NCBI GenBank assembly: GCA_030770425.1
Contig: JASJFT010000026.1
Location: 1-64,000 of the forward strand
Direction of reading: 5' to 3'
Length of the DNA stretch: 64,000 bases
From: Darksidea phi
Lineage: Eukaryota > Ascomycota > Dothideomycetes > Pleosporales > Lentitheciaceae
Both the position numbers and the translations under genes were made by a program. Positions 1 to 10,236 of the stretch are shown in pieces (the first letter of the stretch is position 1; the number at the start of each line of letters is the position of its first letter). The notes under the pieces are model-generated. The model searched no databases, was not told where the DNA came from, and saw only the letters and a list, made by a program, of their open reading frames with translations.

Positions 1-130
1 GCCGGGGGCCCAAAAAACCCCCCCCCGCAACCCCCCGGGGCCCCCCGCCACCCCCCGGCCCCCCCCCCCCGCCCCCCCCCCGCCGCCCCCCCAACCGGGC
101 CGCCCCCCCCCCCCCCCACCCAGCGTGCAC
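1..130. repeat. C-rich low-complexity sequence at window edge
   Basis: Almost pure runs of C with scattered G and A. There is no telomere-repeat periodicity and no open frame. It is most easily read as a low-quality contig end. It abuts the intron before the first visible exon of the Zn2Cys6 gene, so the true 5' end of that gene is missing or unreliable here. Confidence 0.7.
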
Positions 131-195
131 GTCGACGTGTCCGCCGGCCGTCTGTGATGAGAGCGAGCATTTGACTCACGCGTCGTTGTGGATAG

Positions 196-3100
196 GTGCC
201 GGCTCCGCAAAAACCGCTGTGACCAGCGTCTTCCCTCGTGCGCTACCTGCGACAAGGCAAACGTCAAATGTGTCGGATATGACCCAATAACAAAACGCGA
301 GATACCGCGCAGGTGCGTGGCTCAGAAGCATCGTCGACGGGTGCCGGGGGTGGAACCTTGTGTGGCCCGCCTCTACTGACCAGCCCCAGTTATGTTTTCT
401 ACCTCGAAACCCGGGTCGCGTACCTTGAGTCGTTGCTGCAGGAAAACTCGGTCGCCTTCTCGCCAGCCCAAGACTTCAACCCGAGCTTCCAAACCGCCAA
501 TGGTTCCACACCGAGCAGACCGGTGTCCACAGCCGGGCCGACCCAGCAGCGCAATGGCACCGTGGCGCCACCATCAAGTCTCACAAAGGAGGAGAGCGAG
601 CGATATGATCGTGAGAAGCTGACCAAACTTGTGTCTAATATCGGCATGGTGTCGGTACAGGGTGCGAGCGATCCTCGCTTTCTAGGATCTACATCGGGTA
701 TATCATTCGCTAGAGTAGTCTTCGCCGCAGTTAAGAGCTCTGTATCTGGGTCATCATCTGAACGAGGAAGCGTCAGGGGAGGTAAAGCATTGGCTGCCAA
801 TGTTGCAGACGGCGGAACTTCAATGCGCGACTCATTCTTTGGGCTGCATACCAAGCCGACATTTCAGCAAGCGCCATTTCCCGATCGAGAACTGGGCGCT
901 CGTCTTGCGGAGCTCTATTTCGAGCATGCGAACCCACAGATCCCGATATTACACCGCGGCGAGTTCATGGAAATGTTTGAGCGCGTGTACGCTGCGGGCC
1001 AGGGCCACAGAACCTCACGGGAGTCATACATGCTCAACATCGTATTTGCTATAGGAGCTGGCATAATCATGGGTAGCTCAGATTCTGGGGATTCTCCGAC
1101 CTCGGACAGTGCAAGATCACCAATAAAATCCAAACCCTCTCATCCGACGAAGAAGAAGCGGCGACTTGCAGGCCAGCAGCACCAGCCCGAGGAGTACCAC
1201 GCCTCTGCCATAGCCCATTTGGAAAACTTCCTCGGATCTACCCCCGCCGCGGACCGTCCTGACGGCTTCGGCGGTGGCCTTGAGGAACTTCAGGCTGTGT
1301 TGTTGTTGGCTGGCTTCGCGCTGCTGAGACCGGTCGCGCCCGGCCTCTGGTATATAGTCGGTGTAGCTGTCCGTCTTGGAGTGGATCTTGGGCTACACTA
1401 CGAGGACGGTGTAGGGATTGAAGGTTCAGGCTCGGAAGCGGACGACCAGACCGCCGGGCAGGTGACACCAGGGGATACGGCAACAGCTACTAACAGTCGT
1501 AAAATTGACGCAAAGGAACGGGGCAGGAGAGAGTGGGTCCGAGACCTCCGACGCCGCTTGTGGTGGTGCGTCTACTCGCTCGACCGCCTTGTCAGTACAT
1601 GCGTAAGTAGCTCTGAATTGTTTGTCTGTACGATGCTGATTTTTCGTGATCAGGTGGGACGACCTTTTGGGATCACCGATCAGGTGATTACTACGGAATT
1701 TCCATCCACCCTTGACGATCGCTTCATCACAAAGGAGGGTTTCCTTGATCCGCCGGATCATCTACACCAACCCAGCTACAAGGTCGTTGCTCATCACTAT
1801 TTCCGGCTCAGGCTTCTGCAGTCAGAGGTCCTACAAGTCTTGCAGCACCGTCAGGCGCAGCAAGCAAGGGCGAGTGGCGCCAACCAGGGTAATGAATATA
1901 TGCATACGAGGCTACCTTCACCGTTTTTGGCCAGTTTCGATTCATTCCGGGCATGGCGGGTCGATATTGACGAGCGTCTTCTCGAATGGAAAGATTCTGC
2001 TCCGACACAACTAGATGCTGGCGTGCAGTTTTCGCCATTATTCTTAGAACTCAACTACTGGCAAGCGATCATAGTGCTTTACCGACAGAGCTTGGTCGTG
2101 CCTTCAGGGCTAGCGGAAGAGCTTGGTAATACCGACAATGTCGGAAGCCCTTCCGTGGTCAATGCGGAAGAGCGGGAGGATGAGGAACTAGTGTTCCTCA
2201 AGGTTGCAGAGGCTGGGCAAAAGGTACTCAAACTATACCGACAGCTGCACCGTGTGCATCTCGTCAACTACACTTTTCTTGCCACGCATCACCTGTTCAT
2301 GGCCGGTGAGTTTGATCATCGACGTTGCAATCAGCCAAGCTAACGTCAACAGGCATATCGTTCCTGTATGCTGTATGGCACTCGCCTGTCGTACGCAGTC
2401 ATTTGGTAAGCGTCCACCGCTTAAGCTCCCCGTCATCATTAACGTTTCCAGACTCTCGACGACGTTGATTTTACCGTGCTTGCTGCGACATCCGTCTTGG
2501 GCGACCTGGTCGAGAAGTGTCCGCCCGCAGAAGCATGTCGTGATGCCTTCGACCGGATGAGCAAAGCGACCATTCAGATGTGCATGTCGACGACAGGCTT
2601 CGGGCCCCAAGCGCTGCGCGGCCACCCGCAGATCCACGGACCCGCTCAACCGTCCCATAGCCCAAGTACAACATACAATTCCGTTTCGGATACAGATGCA
2701 AAGTCGGATACCGAAATGGGTGGGTACATGCCGGCGGTTTACTTGCAGCAGGATCGACGGCCAGCACCGCGCTTCGACATGGATCTCAAGGATCTCTTCT
2801 CGGAGAATGAGACGGATAAACAATCGTTGAGCCGTATATCAAATCAGCTGGGAAATATGCGCCCTCCGCCGCTGCCACAGCAGGCCAAGCAAGAGCCGCA
2901 ACGGATGCAGCCGTTTACAGCAGACCTCAAAATTTCCCCTCAGGTGCGGGGCCATCGGTCACTACCACAACAACAAACTTTCACCTATGCACAACCCCAA
3001 GCGCAAGCCATCCCATCTCCTCAATACCCTACGTCAACAACACCGACGCTCTCTCCACCTATTTCGCAAACCCAACCCGCTATAACCTCTCCCTACCAGA

Positions 3101-3381
3101 TCTCCAACCAACTACCGTACAACTCTTTCGTGCAAAACATCGCATCAACATACCCAGATTTTGGCTTCTCAGACCTAGACTTTCTAGACTCATTTCCGGT
3201 ACAGGGAGCGGGTAGCATGGGTAATGGGAGTGATTTGGCTGGTGTGGGTGGAGTGCAGGATTTGGGTTTCGGGATGGAGTTTGGGGATGGAACGCATGAT
3301 TGGAGCGATGGTAATGGGTTTGAGCTGCTAGGTGGTTTCTTCTTCGGTGGGGGTGGAGGTGGAGGTGGCAACGGCATGTAG
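196..3381 (+). CDS. Zn2Cys6 (Gal4-type) transcription factor with fungal-specific middle domain, 5' partial
   Basis: Nuclear DNA-binding regulator; target genes unknown. Proposed exons are 196-312, 390-1602, 1654-2305, 2353-2405 and 2452-3381, all joined by GT..AG introns of 46-77 nt. The first visible exon starts at an acceptor (GATAG, 191-195) and encodes most of the zinc cluster: CRLRKNRC, then PSCATC and VKC. Only the first cysteine of the leading CX2C pair is missing, in an exon lost in the C-rich edge. The exon 1/2 join gives RSYVFYLETRVAYLESLL, the usual linker and coiled coil after such a cluster. The middle region has the Fungal_trans (PF04082-like) signature WWCVYSLDRLVSTCVGRPFG, formed only after the 51-nt intron at 1603-1653 is removed. 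The C-terminal third is Gln/Pro-rich and ends in a glycine run, as in activation domains. The family is sure; the specific regulator is not identified. Confidence 0.88.
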
Positions 3382-3857
3382 AGTGTCGTGGGGTGCCAGT
3401 CGGGTATCGGCGACCTCCGATGAGTGTAAACGGCTTATTAGAGCGGCGCGAGTTTTTTCATTGTATCATAATAGGGAGGCTTTATCATGAAGGTATGTGC
3501 ATGATGGTATACGGTCTTTCGCTTGGTATCAGTCTGAAGTGTGGGGGTATGACTAGCTGGGTCGGCTGAATTGGCCTTTGTGAAGGTTGTCTGATCTAAT
3601 GCCATCCTCATATTGCAATTTCCATAGTACATATTAGTCCGTAATGGATGATGAGATGTAGACTCACCGAAACCAGTGTACATCAAATGTGCATGCCCTC
3701 GTAAGACTTCTTCCCTACGATAGGATTTGCCTAATACTTGATCCCCCAACTCTTCGGGTTAAACGAACTCTGTAATTAGCTGCGGACTACCCTTTTTCTG
3801 TTGCACGTTGATGGCGGTGAAGCTTGCTGGAGGTTTTCATGATTGAACGGGCTACTT
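3382..3857. other. Intergenic 3' region, nothing recognised
   Basis: Between the stop of the zinc-cluster gene and the left inverted repeat at 3860. It contains one ORF of about 100 codons on the minus strand (3438-3749) with no recognisable domain and no supporting splice structure. No RNA gene was seen. Confidence 0.5.
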
Positions 3858-4231
3858 TAACGTACGTCCACCCGTAACGGAACAACCGCCGTAAGGGAAC
3901 AACAACCTCTTTTCAAGTACCTCCAGTATACCTACGCGAATGTATAGAGGTATACTTATTATTTTCTTCTTGTTCAGCTGATTATACATATACTGTCAGG
4001 GTTACGACTAGATGATTACAATAGTTCTAGGCATGCTTTGATTAGTCCCTTTTTTTCGCGGTGACTGTTCTCGCCTTAGTTGTTCGCCCCCCTGCTTAAT
4101 CTCACAATCTTTGGGGTTTTTTTGAGTCGAGGAGGAGGTATAGGATGATAGTTCAATTAAGAAAGCCCATGTCTATAAGCTTTGATAATGACCAAGGTTC
4201 TTAGAAGCTAGTAATTAGAGAATTTCTGTAT

Positions 4232-4678
4232 AAAGGGTCGCCATCCCCTCCCCCAGGAGCTTGGGCCACTACCCGGCGTGACGTCACGTTGGCTCCTGGG
4301 CTGGTTGTGTTTTTCGTGATTCTAATCACCTTATTGTGTTTCAATATTTCGACATCTCACGCAATAGACAGTTAAACGCGCCGACAATGCCAAACCCCCT
4401 ACCCTCCCTAGCCAGGTATCCCAGTCGTCCTCCGTCCTGCCTATTCCTACCGGTTCCTCCGCATTCGATCCCCTACGCCATCGTTCGTATCGTATCCACC
4501 ATAGACACCAGCTCCATCTTCTACGTCAGGTATTACTGTGTACAGCTCTATAGCTCTATTATCGTGTATAAGGTGTGGGTATAGCACCTCTACTGCGTAC
4601 AAACTCCTACTATATTTCGTGCGGACCTTGTAAAGAGACTCCCACTATGCAAATCCAAATCAAACAAAGGGTCGCCAT
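4232..4678 (+). mobile_element. Retroposon copy 1, internally deleted, with 13-bp direct repeats
   Basis: The element body is 4245-4665 (421 bp) between perfect 13-base direct repeats AAAGGGTCGCCAT at 4232-4244 and 4666-4678. Its 5' end (CCCCTCCCCCAGGAGC) is the same as that of the longest copy on the opposite strand at 54963-56072, and its 3' end has the family's A-rich tail (ATGCAAATCCAAATCAAAC). Relative to the long copy it lacks about 0.7 kb of interior. The 82-codon ORF at 4336-4584 falls inside the element and is not recognised. Long direct repeats plus a fixed A-rich 3' end suggest LINE-type (target-primed) insertion. Confidence 0.72.
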
Positions 4679-4809
4679 GTCGCCTAGTGTATGTGGAACT
4701 AGCGTCCTAATATAGCTTTGTCATGATGTATTAAAATGAGAAGATAGTAATATGCTATGGCCAGTCTAAGGAGATAACTAACTACAAGGTGAACCTAACA
4801 TTTATCGTA

Positions 4810-4948
4810 GGTCTTTGCGTGATGCTCCAAATCCCACCTAGATGCGAACTTGTTAGTCGTCATATATCCAGCAAGTTTTTGCATAATGACCCCATGTCCC
4901 ACCTAGATGCGAACTTGTCAGTCATCATGTATCTAAGACCTTTGCTTA
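4810..4948 (+). repeat. 65-bp tandem repeat, two units and a partial third
   Basis: The block CCCACCTAGATGCGAACTTG occurs at 4833 and again at 4898, in units that align over about 64 bases. Most differences between units are transitions (for example GTTAGTCGTCAT versus GTCAGTCATCAT), as expected of duplicated DNA under C-to-T decay. It lies between retroposon copy 1 and the 3' end of the phosphorylase-domain gene. Confidence 0.7.
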
Positions 4949-5045
4949 GAAGCTTACATTTATTACAGTGTCCTCTACGCCTAGTACAGTTATCTTGTAT
5001 ATGACCAAGATTTCCACCTGTTAGGTAAGTTAGTGATAAGCTATA

Positions 5046-6134
5046 TTAGATAGCTATCCACTTACACTTGTAGCACTCAATCCTAGGGCAATTGTACCAG
5101 TAATGTCCACTTCTTCCACATTTATAACAGTCATCATCACTGCTGCCTTCCCTATTGCCTATTTCTTCTCTTACCAACTCTATGACATCGTCCAAAAGAG
5201 GTTGCTCGACTACCTTCGCCGCCACAATAAAGGATAGGATCTCCTTGGCATACGCTGCCGCTGCTCCCGCTGCGTACGGTTGCCATCTGTCGTTCTTGTG
5301 CGAGTCCGCGTAGTCACAGATACCGCGGATAACCAGGCACGGAAAATCATTCATTAGGCCCGCTGCTTCCATCTCAAAGCAGAGGATACCGCCGAGTTCC
5401 ACGCTAAGCTTATCTCTTTCCACGGCGCTCTTCATCACCCGATTCCCCGACGCGATCGTCCCGTAGTGAACCACTACCTCCTTTTCGCTATCGCGCGGAT
5501 GCCTCGTTACTTGCTTGTCTCTATTGCACATATCGCACGTCGGTCCTCCTTCGTGGTTGTATGATGCTTGAAAGAGTACATCAGGCCCCGTTTTGCTGCG
5601 CTGGAACCCAGGAATTTGACCAAGCTTGGCGATATACTCGGAGACCTTGCTTTTACCTCGTAACTTGTTCGCCTGCACTCTCGCCACGGCATCGAGCAGC
5701 ATCCGTGGCGGAGAGTTCAGCCACCCTGTCCGCTTGAACCCGCTTAGGGTTTCCTTGCCAAAGTCGTATTGTACAACACCGCCGAAGACCGTGTCCGGCT
5801 GGCTAACTACCACGTCCCCGAGCCGGATGTCTACCTCTGCGCTGGGCACGCCTCCGCCAATGCCCACCATTAACCCGAATCGGATTCCCTTAAACGTCGC
5901 CTGCATCCGCGTCGCTACAGACGCCGCAGGGTTGTTGCCAATGCGTCCAGCTCCCAGGAAACCTATTACAACGTTGTGTCTGCCAATTGACCCTAGAATG
6001 TACGGGTTCTCGTCGAGGTCGTCGAAGTCGCGATCGTGCTCTTCGTCGAGCATCTCCTGCGCGGCCGCCAGCTCGACTGGGAGCGCGCATATCCATCCAA
6101 CTGTGTAGTCTTCGCGGCGTAGTTGGCGCGGCAT
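5046..6134 (-). CDS. Nucleoside-phosphorylase-fold (PNP_UDP) protein with C-terminal CCHC zinc knuckle
   Basis: Single-exon, 362 residues. It starts YTVGWICALPVELAAAQEML, the usual opening of the phosphorylase-superfamily domain at the N-terminus of many fungal NLR-like (NACHT/NB-ARC) receptors. It continues with GLMVGIGGGVPS, RLGDVVVSQP, an FEMEAAG segment and RGICDYADSHK, which line the nucleoside/phosphate site in this superfamily. The domain ends near residue 310. Instead of a NACHT or NB-ARC domain there is a short acidic linker and a zinc knuckle, C336-x2-C339-x4-H344-x4-C349, then half of a second (C354-x2-C357) before the stop. It may act alone on nucleosides or nucleotides, or be a remnant of a receptor. 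The knuckle suggests nucleic-acid binding. The gene lies inside the TA-flanked inverted-repeat segment. Fold call strong, function unknown. Confidence 0.85.
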   Translation of the reverse strand: MPRQLRREDYTVGWICALPVELAAAQEMLDEEHDRDFDDLDENPYILGSIGRHNVVIGFLGAGRIGNNPAASVATRMQATFKGIRFGLMVGIGGGVPSAEVDIRLGDVVVSQPDTVFGGVVQYDFGKETLSGFKRTGWLNSPPRMLLDAVARVQANKLRGKSKVSEYIAKLGQIPGFQRSKTGPDVLFQASYNHEGGPTCDMCNRDKQVTRHPRDSEKEVVVHYGTIASGNRVMKSAVERDKLSVELGGILCFEMEAAGLMNDFPCLVIRGICDYADSHKNDRWQPYAAGAAAAYAKEILSFIVAAKVVEQPLLDDVIELVREEIGNREGSSDDDCYKCGRSGHYWYNCPRIECYKCKWIAI

Positions 6135-6763
6135 TTGCAGTCGTTACGAGGGAGAAAAGAGCGAAGGCTGTCCTAGAGGCGGGCTCGCTGGAGTTTGAAG
6201 TTGACAGATCTGACCATCGGGCAGCCCAGCAACGAAGCCTGCTGCCGCTCAGCCTTGTCGCTCAGCCTTGTCGCCTGCTTTCATGGCTAGTTTCTTCGCA
6301 GTTGGGTATCGACAGCGCGCGTCCCTAGCGCACGCAAGAGCATTGGTGTGTAAGCGAAGACTATTGATCTCTTTGATTGGGGGACATTAAAAGTAAGTAC
6401 CGACCAGGGTGTTGATTTCGCATGGAATGAGCGCTACTGGCATTGCTAAAGAGTTGTATTTTGCTGTGAGGCTATCGGTGGATTCTTAGGCTCGTATAAG
6501 GCCGCTTTGTAGGTTGCGATAGTAGTATAAGCTTAATAGTGGCCCTGTAGGAACTAAGGCTCGTTTTCGTTGTAAAGATACGCTCTTTGCAGATCTAGTA
6601 CGAAGGCGTCGGTGCAAACGTTACTTTCCTATAAGTAGGTCCAAAGGTAGTCTCAGCGTGCAATGTAAGAGAAAAAGTTGGGTAATTAAGAGGTGCGCAA
6701 TAATTATATTGGTTTGAAGTTGAAGTACCTGCATCTTGTTCCGTTACGGGTGGACGCACATTA

Positions 6764-7297
6764 TGTATGATATCAGTATTAACGGCGAATCGGACCTACG
6801 GGCAGGGGGGGTTTGGACGGAATTGTGGGCTGGGAGAGGCAATGTGAAAGTGTGGTTGCCTTTGATTGCAAATGGGATCAGACTAGGCAATATGTTTGCA
6901 CGGGGTATTATCAAGATTCGGTTGCAGTGGGATTTGGATGGCTTGTTTGGAGTTCTTTGGTCCATTGATATTTTTCTACCGGTATGGCTCATGGGTATTC
7001 TCATCGACTGCGTTGCCAACGTGGCACGCACGCCGTTCAGGAGCTTTTTGAGCCCTTCTTTCACTCTTGTGCAATTTGGCCAGTTTGCAGGCCCTCTGAC
7101 ATATTCATACTTTCGTATAGACGTATTCCGAGCCCGGCTCATGACACATCGTAAGTACAAGTTTGCACCGCCTGGATATTTCCTGTCGTGACACCCGACT
7201 GACCACCGAGGTAGTGGTTCTCACATCTCATACCTGACAGGCCTCAAGGTCAGATGACAAACTCTCTTTGTATAGAGGTTAGCAGTGGTATGATCAT
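6764..7297. other. Intergenic, no supported gene
   Basis: Two overlapping ORFs on opposite strands (to 7191 on plus, 6744-7160 on minus) show no recognisable domain or splice signals, and at least one must be a shadow of the other. Nothing else was identified. Confidence 0.4.
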
Positions 7298-8045
7298 CTA
7301 TACCATATTTGCTGGCTTCGCCGGCTGCTCAGCGTAATAATTTGTTGCAGCACCGTAAGCCGGGTAAGGAATGTGCTGTTGGCCGAGATCGCCCCCGTCC
7401 TGCATGGGAGAATGGTACGCAGTGCTGTGGTGTTGAATAGGAGAACCGATGTAAGCTGTCGGGGTTGTGTCGGACATGGCAGGGTTATGCGCCGGAGCGT
7501 AATGGCCACGTTTGGCCTCCTTTCGCTGACGAGTAAACATTACGATGGCGTACACGAGGGTAGCGAGGAAGAGAATACTACCATTAATCAGTACGGAAGC
7601 TTGTGGTTTGAGATTTGGAAAGGGACTCACAAAAGACCGAGGCTGAGAACCAGGCCAGTAGCACTCGAACGATCCCTTGCGATGTATACAATATCCATCA
7701 GAACAATGCCTCCCCAAAAGGCGGCTTGTATTGTGTTTATGATGAGTAGGGCGATAGGGGTGAGGCTGTGGTTCAGGAGCTTGAGGATTTGGAGTATGTC
7801 CATGAGGAGCACGGCGATGATTAGGAGGAAGAAAAAGACCACGGCGCTGGAACTGTTAGCTTTTCTGAAACTTTGCAAAATAGTGATGTTGCGACATACC
7901 CAAGGGCTGGGAACGACCCTTTCTCCTGTTTAATCCACCCGATGGCTAACCCGAAGACGACGCAGACGAACAGCATGGCGCATATTCGTATGGCCCAGAT
8001 TGGCAGTAGGATGCGCTTTTTCCATTGTACCGTTTGTTTTGCCAT
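7298..8045 (-). CDS. Four-helix (MARVEL-like) integral membrane protein
   Basis: Proposed minus-strand exons are 8045-7900, 7852-7631 and 7577-7298, giving 215 residues. The introns are 47 nt (7853-7899) and 53 nt (7578-7630), with GTATGT/GTGAGT donors and a CTGAT branch site before the second acceptor. Splicing joins VLSLGL to FILFLATLVYAIVMFTRQRK and so restores a fourth membrane helix. Four hydrophobic segments are visible (about residues 14-38, 50-70, 80-103 and 118-140). A hydrophilic cytoplasmic tail rich in Tyr, Pro and Gln follows. This layout and length match fungal MARVEL/tetraspan-type membrane proteins of unknown role. It is transcribed divergently from the bleomycin hydrolase gene. 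Confidence 0.75.
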
Positions 8046-8578
8046 CGTGAATGTTGTTGAAGCCGGAGAGGGAGTGGAGAGACGGAAAGCGCAAAGTCGT
8101 TGAGATCTCCGAGCAGGAACTCGGCGGTTCTTAAATTGCGCGGCTGTGGCCGTGCAGGGCGCAAAATAAGGGACAATGAAACACGTAGATCGCCTAGGCC
8201 AACCCTCTGGGACAGATCAAATCCACAGTGCGAGGTGCGTTGACGGGCTGACACGATTCTCTGGTGTGCATATTAAGTGAAAGTGAATAGACAGCCTGCT
8301 GCCGGTTGGAATGGGGTGACGTCGCGCATGCTGAGCAGTGTGTACCCTGCCAACGGCGTATGAACAGCGGTTCGGTTGGGGTTTCAGGGTCGCGCTTGCC
8401 GTACCCCAGCCCCGCCGCGGGACGCGTCCCCAGACACCGTGCATCCCTGTCACGCGGGCTGCTCAGATGCCGATAAGCCGGACAGCTTGAGCACTTGATG
8501 GCTTCGTGGAATCACGCTTGACTGTTTCCCTTCATTCACAGACTCCTGAGTCGATCTACCCCTTTTCACCCTGCCAAT
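8046..8578. promoter_or_regulatory. Divergent intergenic region between membrane-protein and bleomycin-hydrolase genes
   Basis: A 533-bp stretch between two opposite start codons must hold both promoters. No TATA element stands out, and several short ORFs cross it without recognisable content. Placing the promoters here is inferred from gene orientation only. Confidence 0.45.
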
Positions 8579-10236
8579 ATGGGCTCCAACCAGTCGCGAC
8601 CATCTGATATCGACATCCAGGAGCGGCTGATAGAGCGGCTGCAAGCGCTCCATACCAAGGACGACAAGACCATGAACGAGAAGGACGGATATGTCTACAT
8701 CGACCACGAAGCGCGTATGTTACTCGGCTTCTACACTTCCAACTGCATCTTCTGTATACTGATCTCTTCGATAGGACGGGCTCAAACACCCAGAGTAGCC
8801 CACAAACAAGACGTGTCTACTGCCGAAATCGGCGAGTGGGAGAAGGAGCTTATGGAAGACCCAAAGGCACGCAAGCTGTTCAGAGCGATGGATGACTATA
8901 GGTCAACACTAACAATACTGCATAGAACCGCCTCGCCCTAGCGGCTCTCAGCTCGAACTCTGCCAACGCCGTCCTCTCCTCCCGCTCCGCCAACATCGCC
9001 GACACGCAGAACTTTAATATAAAGATCCCAACAGAAGGCTCGCCCATCACGAACCAAGCCTCCTCGGGCAGATGCTGGCTCTTTGCCTCTACGAACGTCT
9101 TCCGCATCGCTATCATGAAGAAGTACAAACTACCCGAGTTCCAGCTCTCGCAGTCATATCTTTTCTACTGGGATAAGATTGAGAAAGCGAACTACTTCTT
9201 GGAGAACATTCTGGACACAGTAGGAGAAGACATTGACAGCAGGCTGATGCAAGCACTGCTCGAAGCTCCCGTTAATGATGGTGGACAGTGGGACATGGTT
9301 GTCAATCTCGTCGAGAAATACGGACTGGTACCTCAGTCACTCTACCCCGACTCCTTCAACGCCGCAAACTCTTCCATGATGGACCGCCTTATCACGACCA
9401 AGCTCCGCGAAGATGCTATCCGTCTCCGGTACCTTGTGTCAAGCAGTAGCTCACCAGAAGCATTGAAGTCCGCCATCGCGGTAGAGAAGGCGAAGATGCT
9501 CCGGGAAATCCACCTCATTCTTACCCTCATGCTCGGCCCACCTCCGGCGCCCGACAAAGCGTTCACGTGGGAATACTACGACCGTGACAATGTTCTCCAC
9601 ACTGTGACCATGAGCCCCACCGCCTTCGCAAAAGAACTCTCGGACAGCCGTACCGTCCGCGCGCTCGGCGGTACAGACGTACACAAGCTCTTCTCCCTTG
9701 TGAATGATCCCCGAAACCCTTATAACAGACTCCTCAGCGTCAAGCGCCTCGGCAACGTTTACGAAGGCCGTCCGGTGACCTATGTAAACGTTGACATGCC
9801 AACTATGAAGAAAGCCTGCGTCGAGATGCTCAAGCGCGGCTTCCCCGTCTTCTTTGGCTCCGATGTGGGCAAGTTTTCAGACTCGACGAAAGGCATCATG
9901 GATACCAACCTCTTCGAGTACGAGCTAGGTTTCAATATCAAACTCGGGCTAAAGAAGAGCGAAAGATTGCAAACGGGCGAGAGCCAAATGACACATGCAA
10001 TGGTGCTAACAGCTGTACATGTTGTGGATGGTAAGCCAGTAAGATGGCGGGTAGAGAACTCGTGGAGCGATAGGGTAGGTGATAAGGGATATTTTGTCAT
10101 GAGCGACGCTTGGATGGATGAATTTGTCTACCAAGCTGTCGTTGATCCGGTCGTTGTTAGTGCGACGGTGAGGAAGGTGCTTGAGCAAAGCCCGAAGATG
10201 TTGGAGCTTTGGGATCCGATGGGTGCTCTCGCATGA
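8579..10236 (+). CDS. LAP3: Bleomycin hydrolase (cysteine aminopeptidase, peptidase family C1B)
   Basis: Cytosolic papain-fold aminopeptidase that trims peptides and detoxifies homocysteine thiolactone and bleomycin. Proposed exons are 8579-8714, 8775-8866 and 8926-10236, giving 512 residues. The catalytic triad is clear: Cys at about residue 126 (SSGRCWLFAS), His at about 433 (MTHAMVLTAV) and Asn at about 454 (VENSWSD). The intron at 8715-8774 is 60 nt, a multiple of three and stop-free, so only homology argues for its removal. The second intron, 8867-8925, is needed to join EDPK to NRLALAAL and has a GC donor (AAG|GCACGC) with a CACTAAC branch site; no GT donor gives the right frame. The N-terminus MGSNQSRPS is a possible myristoylation signal. 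The C-terminus ends in alanine (GALA), as in hydrolases that self-trim. Confidence 0.92.

Larger units (their letters stand above)
3858..6763. mobile_element. TA-flanked terminal-inverted-repeat element carrying a phosphorylase-domain gene
   Basis: A 26-base sequence at 3860-3885 (ACGTACGTCCACCCGTAACG and six further bases) recurs inverted at 6736-6761 with 24 of 26 identities; the two differences are transitions near the outer end. TA lies immediately outside each copy (3858-3859 and 6762-6763), the target-site duplication of Tc1/mariner/pogo-type transposons, and the ACGTA start resembles fungal pogo/Fot-type termini. The 2,902-bp interior holds the minus-strand gene at 5046-6134, retroposon copy 1 (4232-4678) and a 65-bp tandem repeat. 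No transposase frame is visible, so this would be a non-autonomous element with cargo, or one whose transposase has decayed. The inverted repeats are seen directly; mobility is inferred. Confidence 0.62.

Noticed and set aside
1..130. Telomere or subtelomeric repeat at the window start
   Set aside because: Irregular C/G runs do not show the TTAGGG/CCCTAA period; it looks like low-quality contig-end sequence.
4336..4584. 82-codon ORF as a gene
   Set aside because: It lies wholly inside retroposon copy 1 and has no counterpart frame in the other copies.
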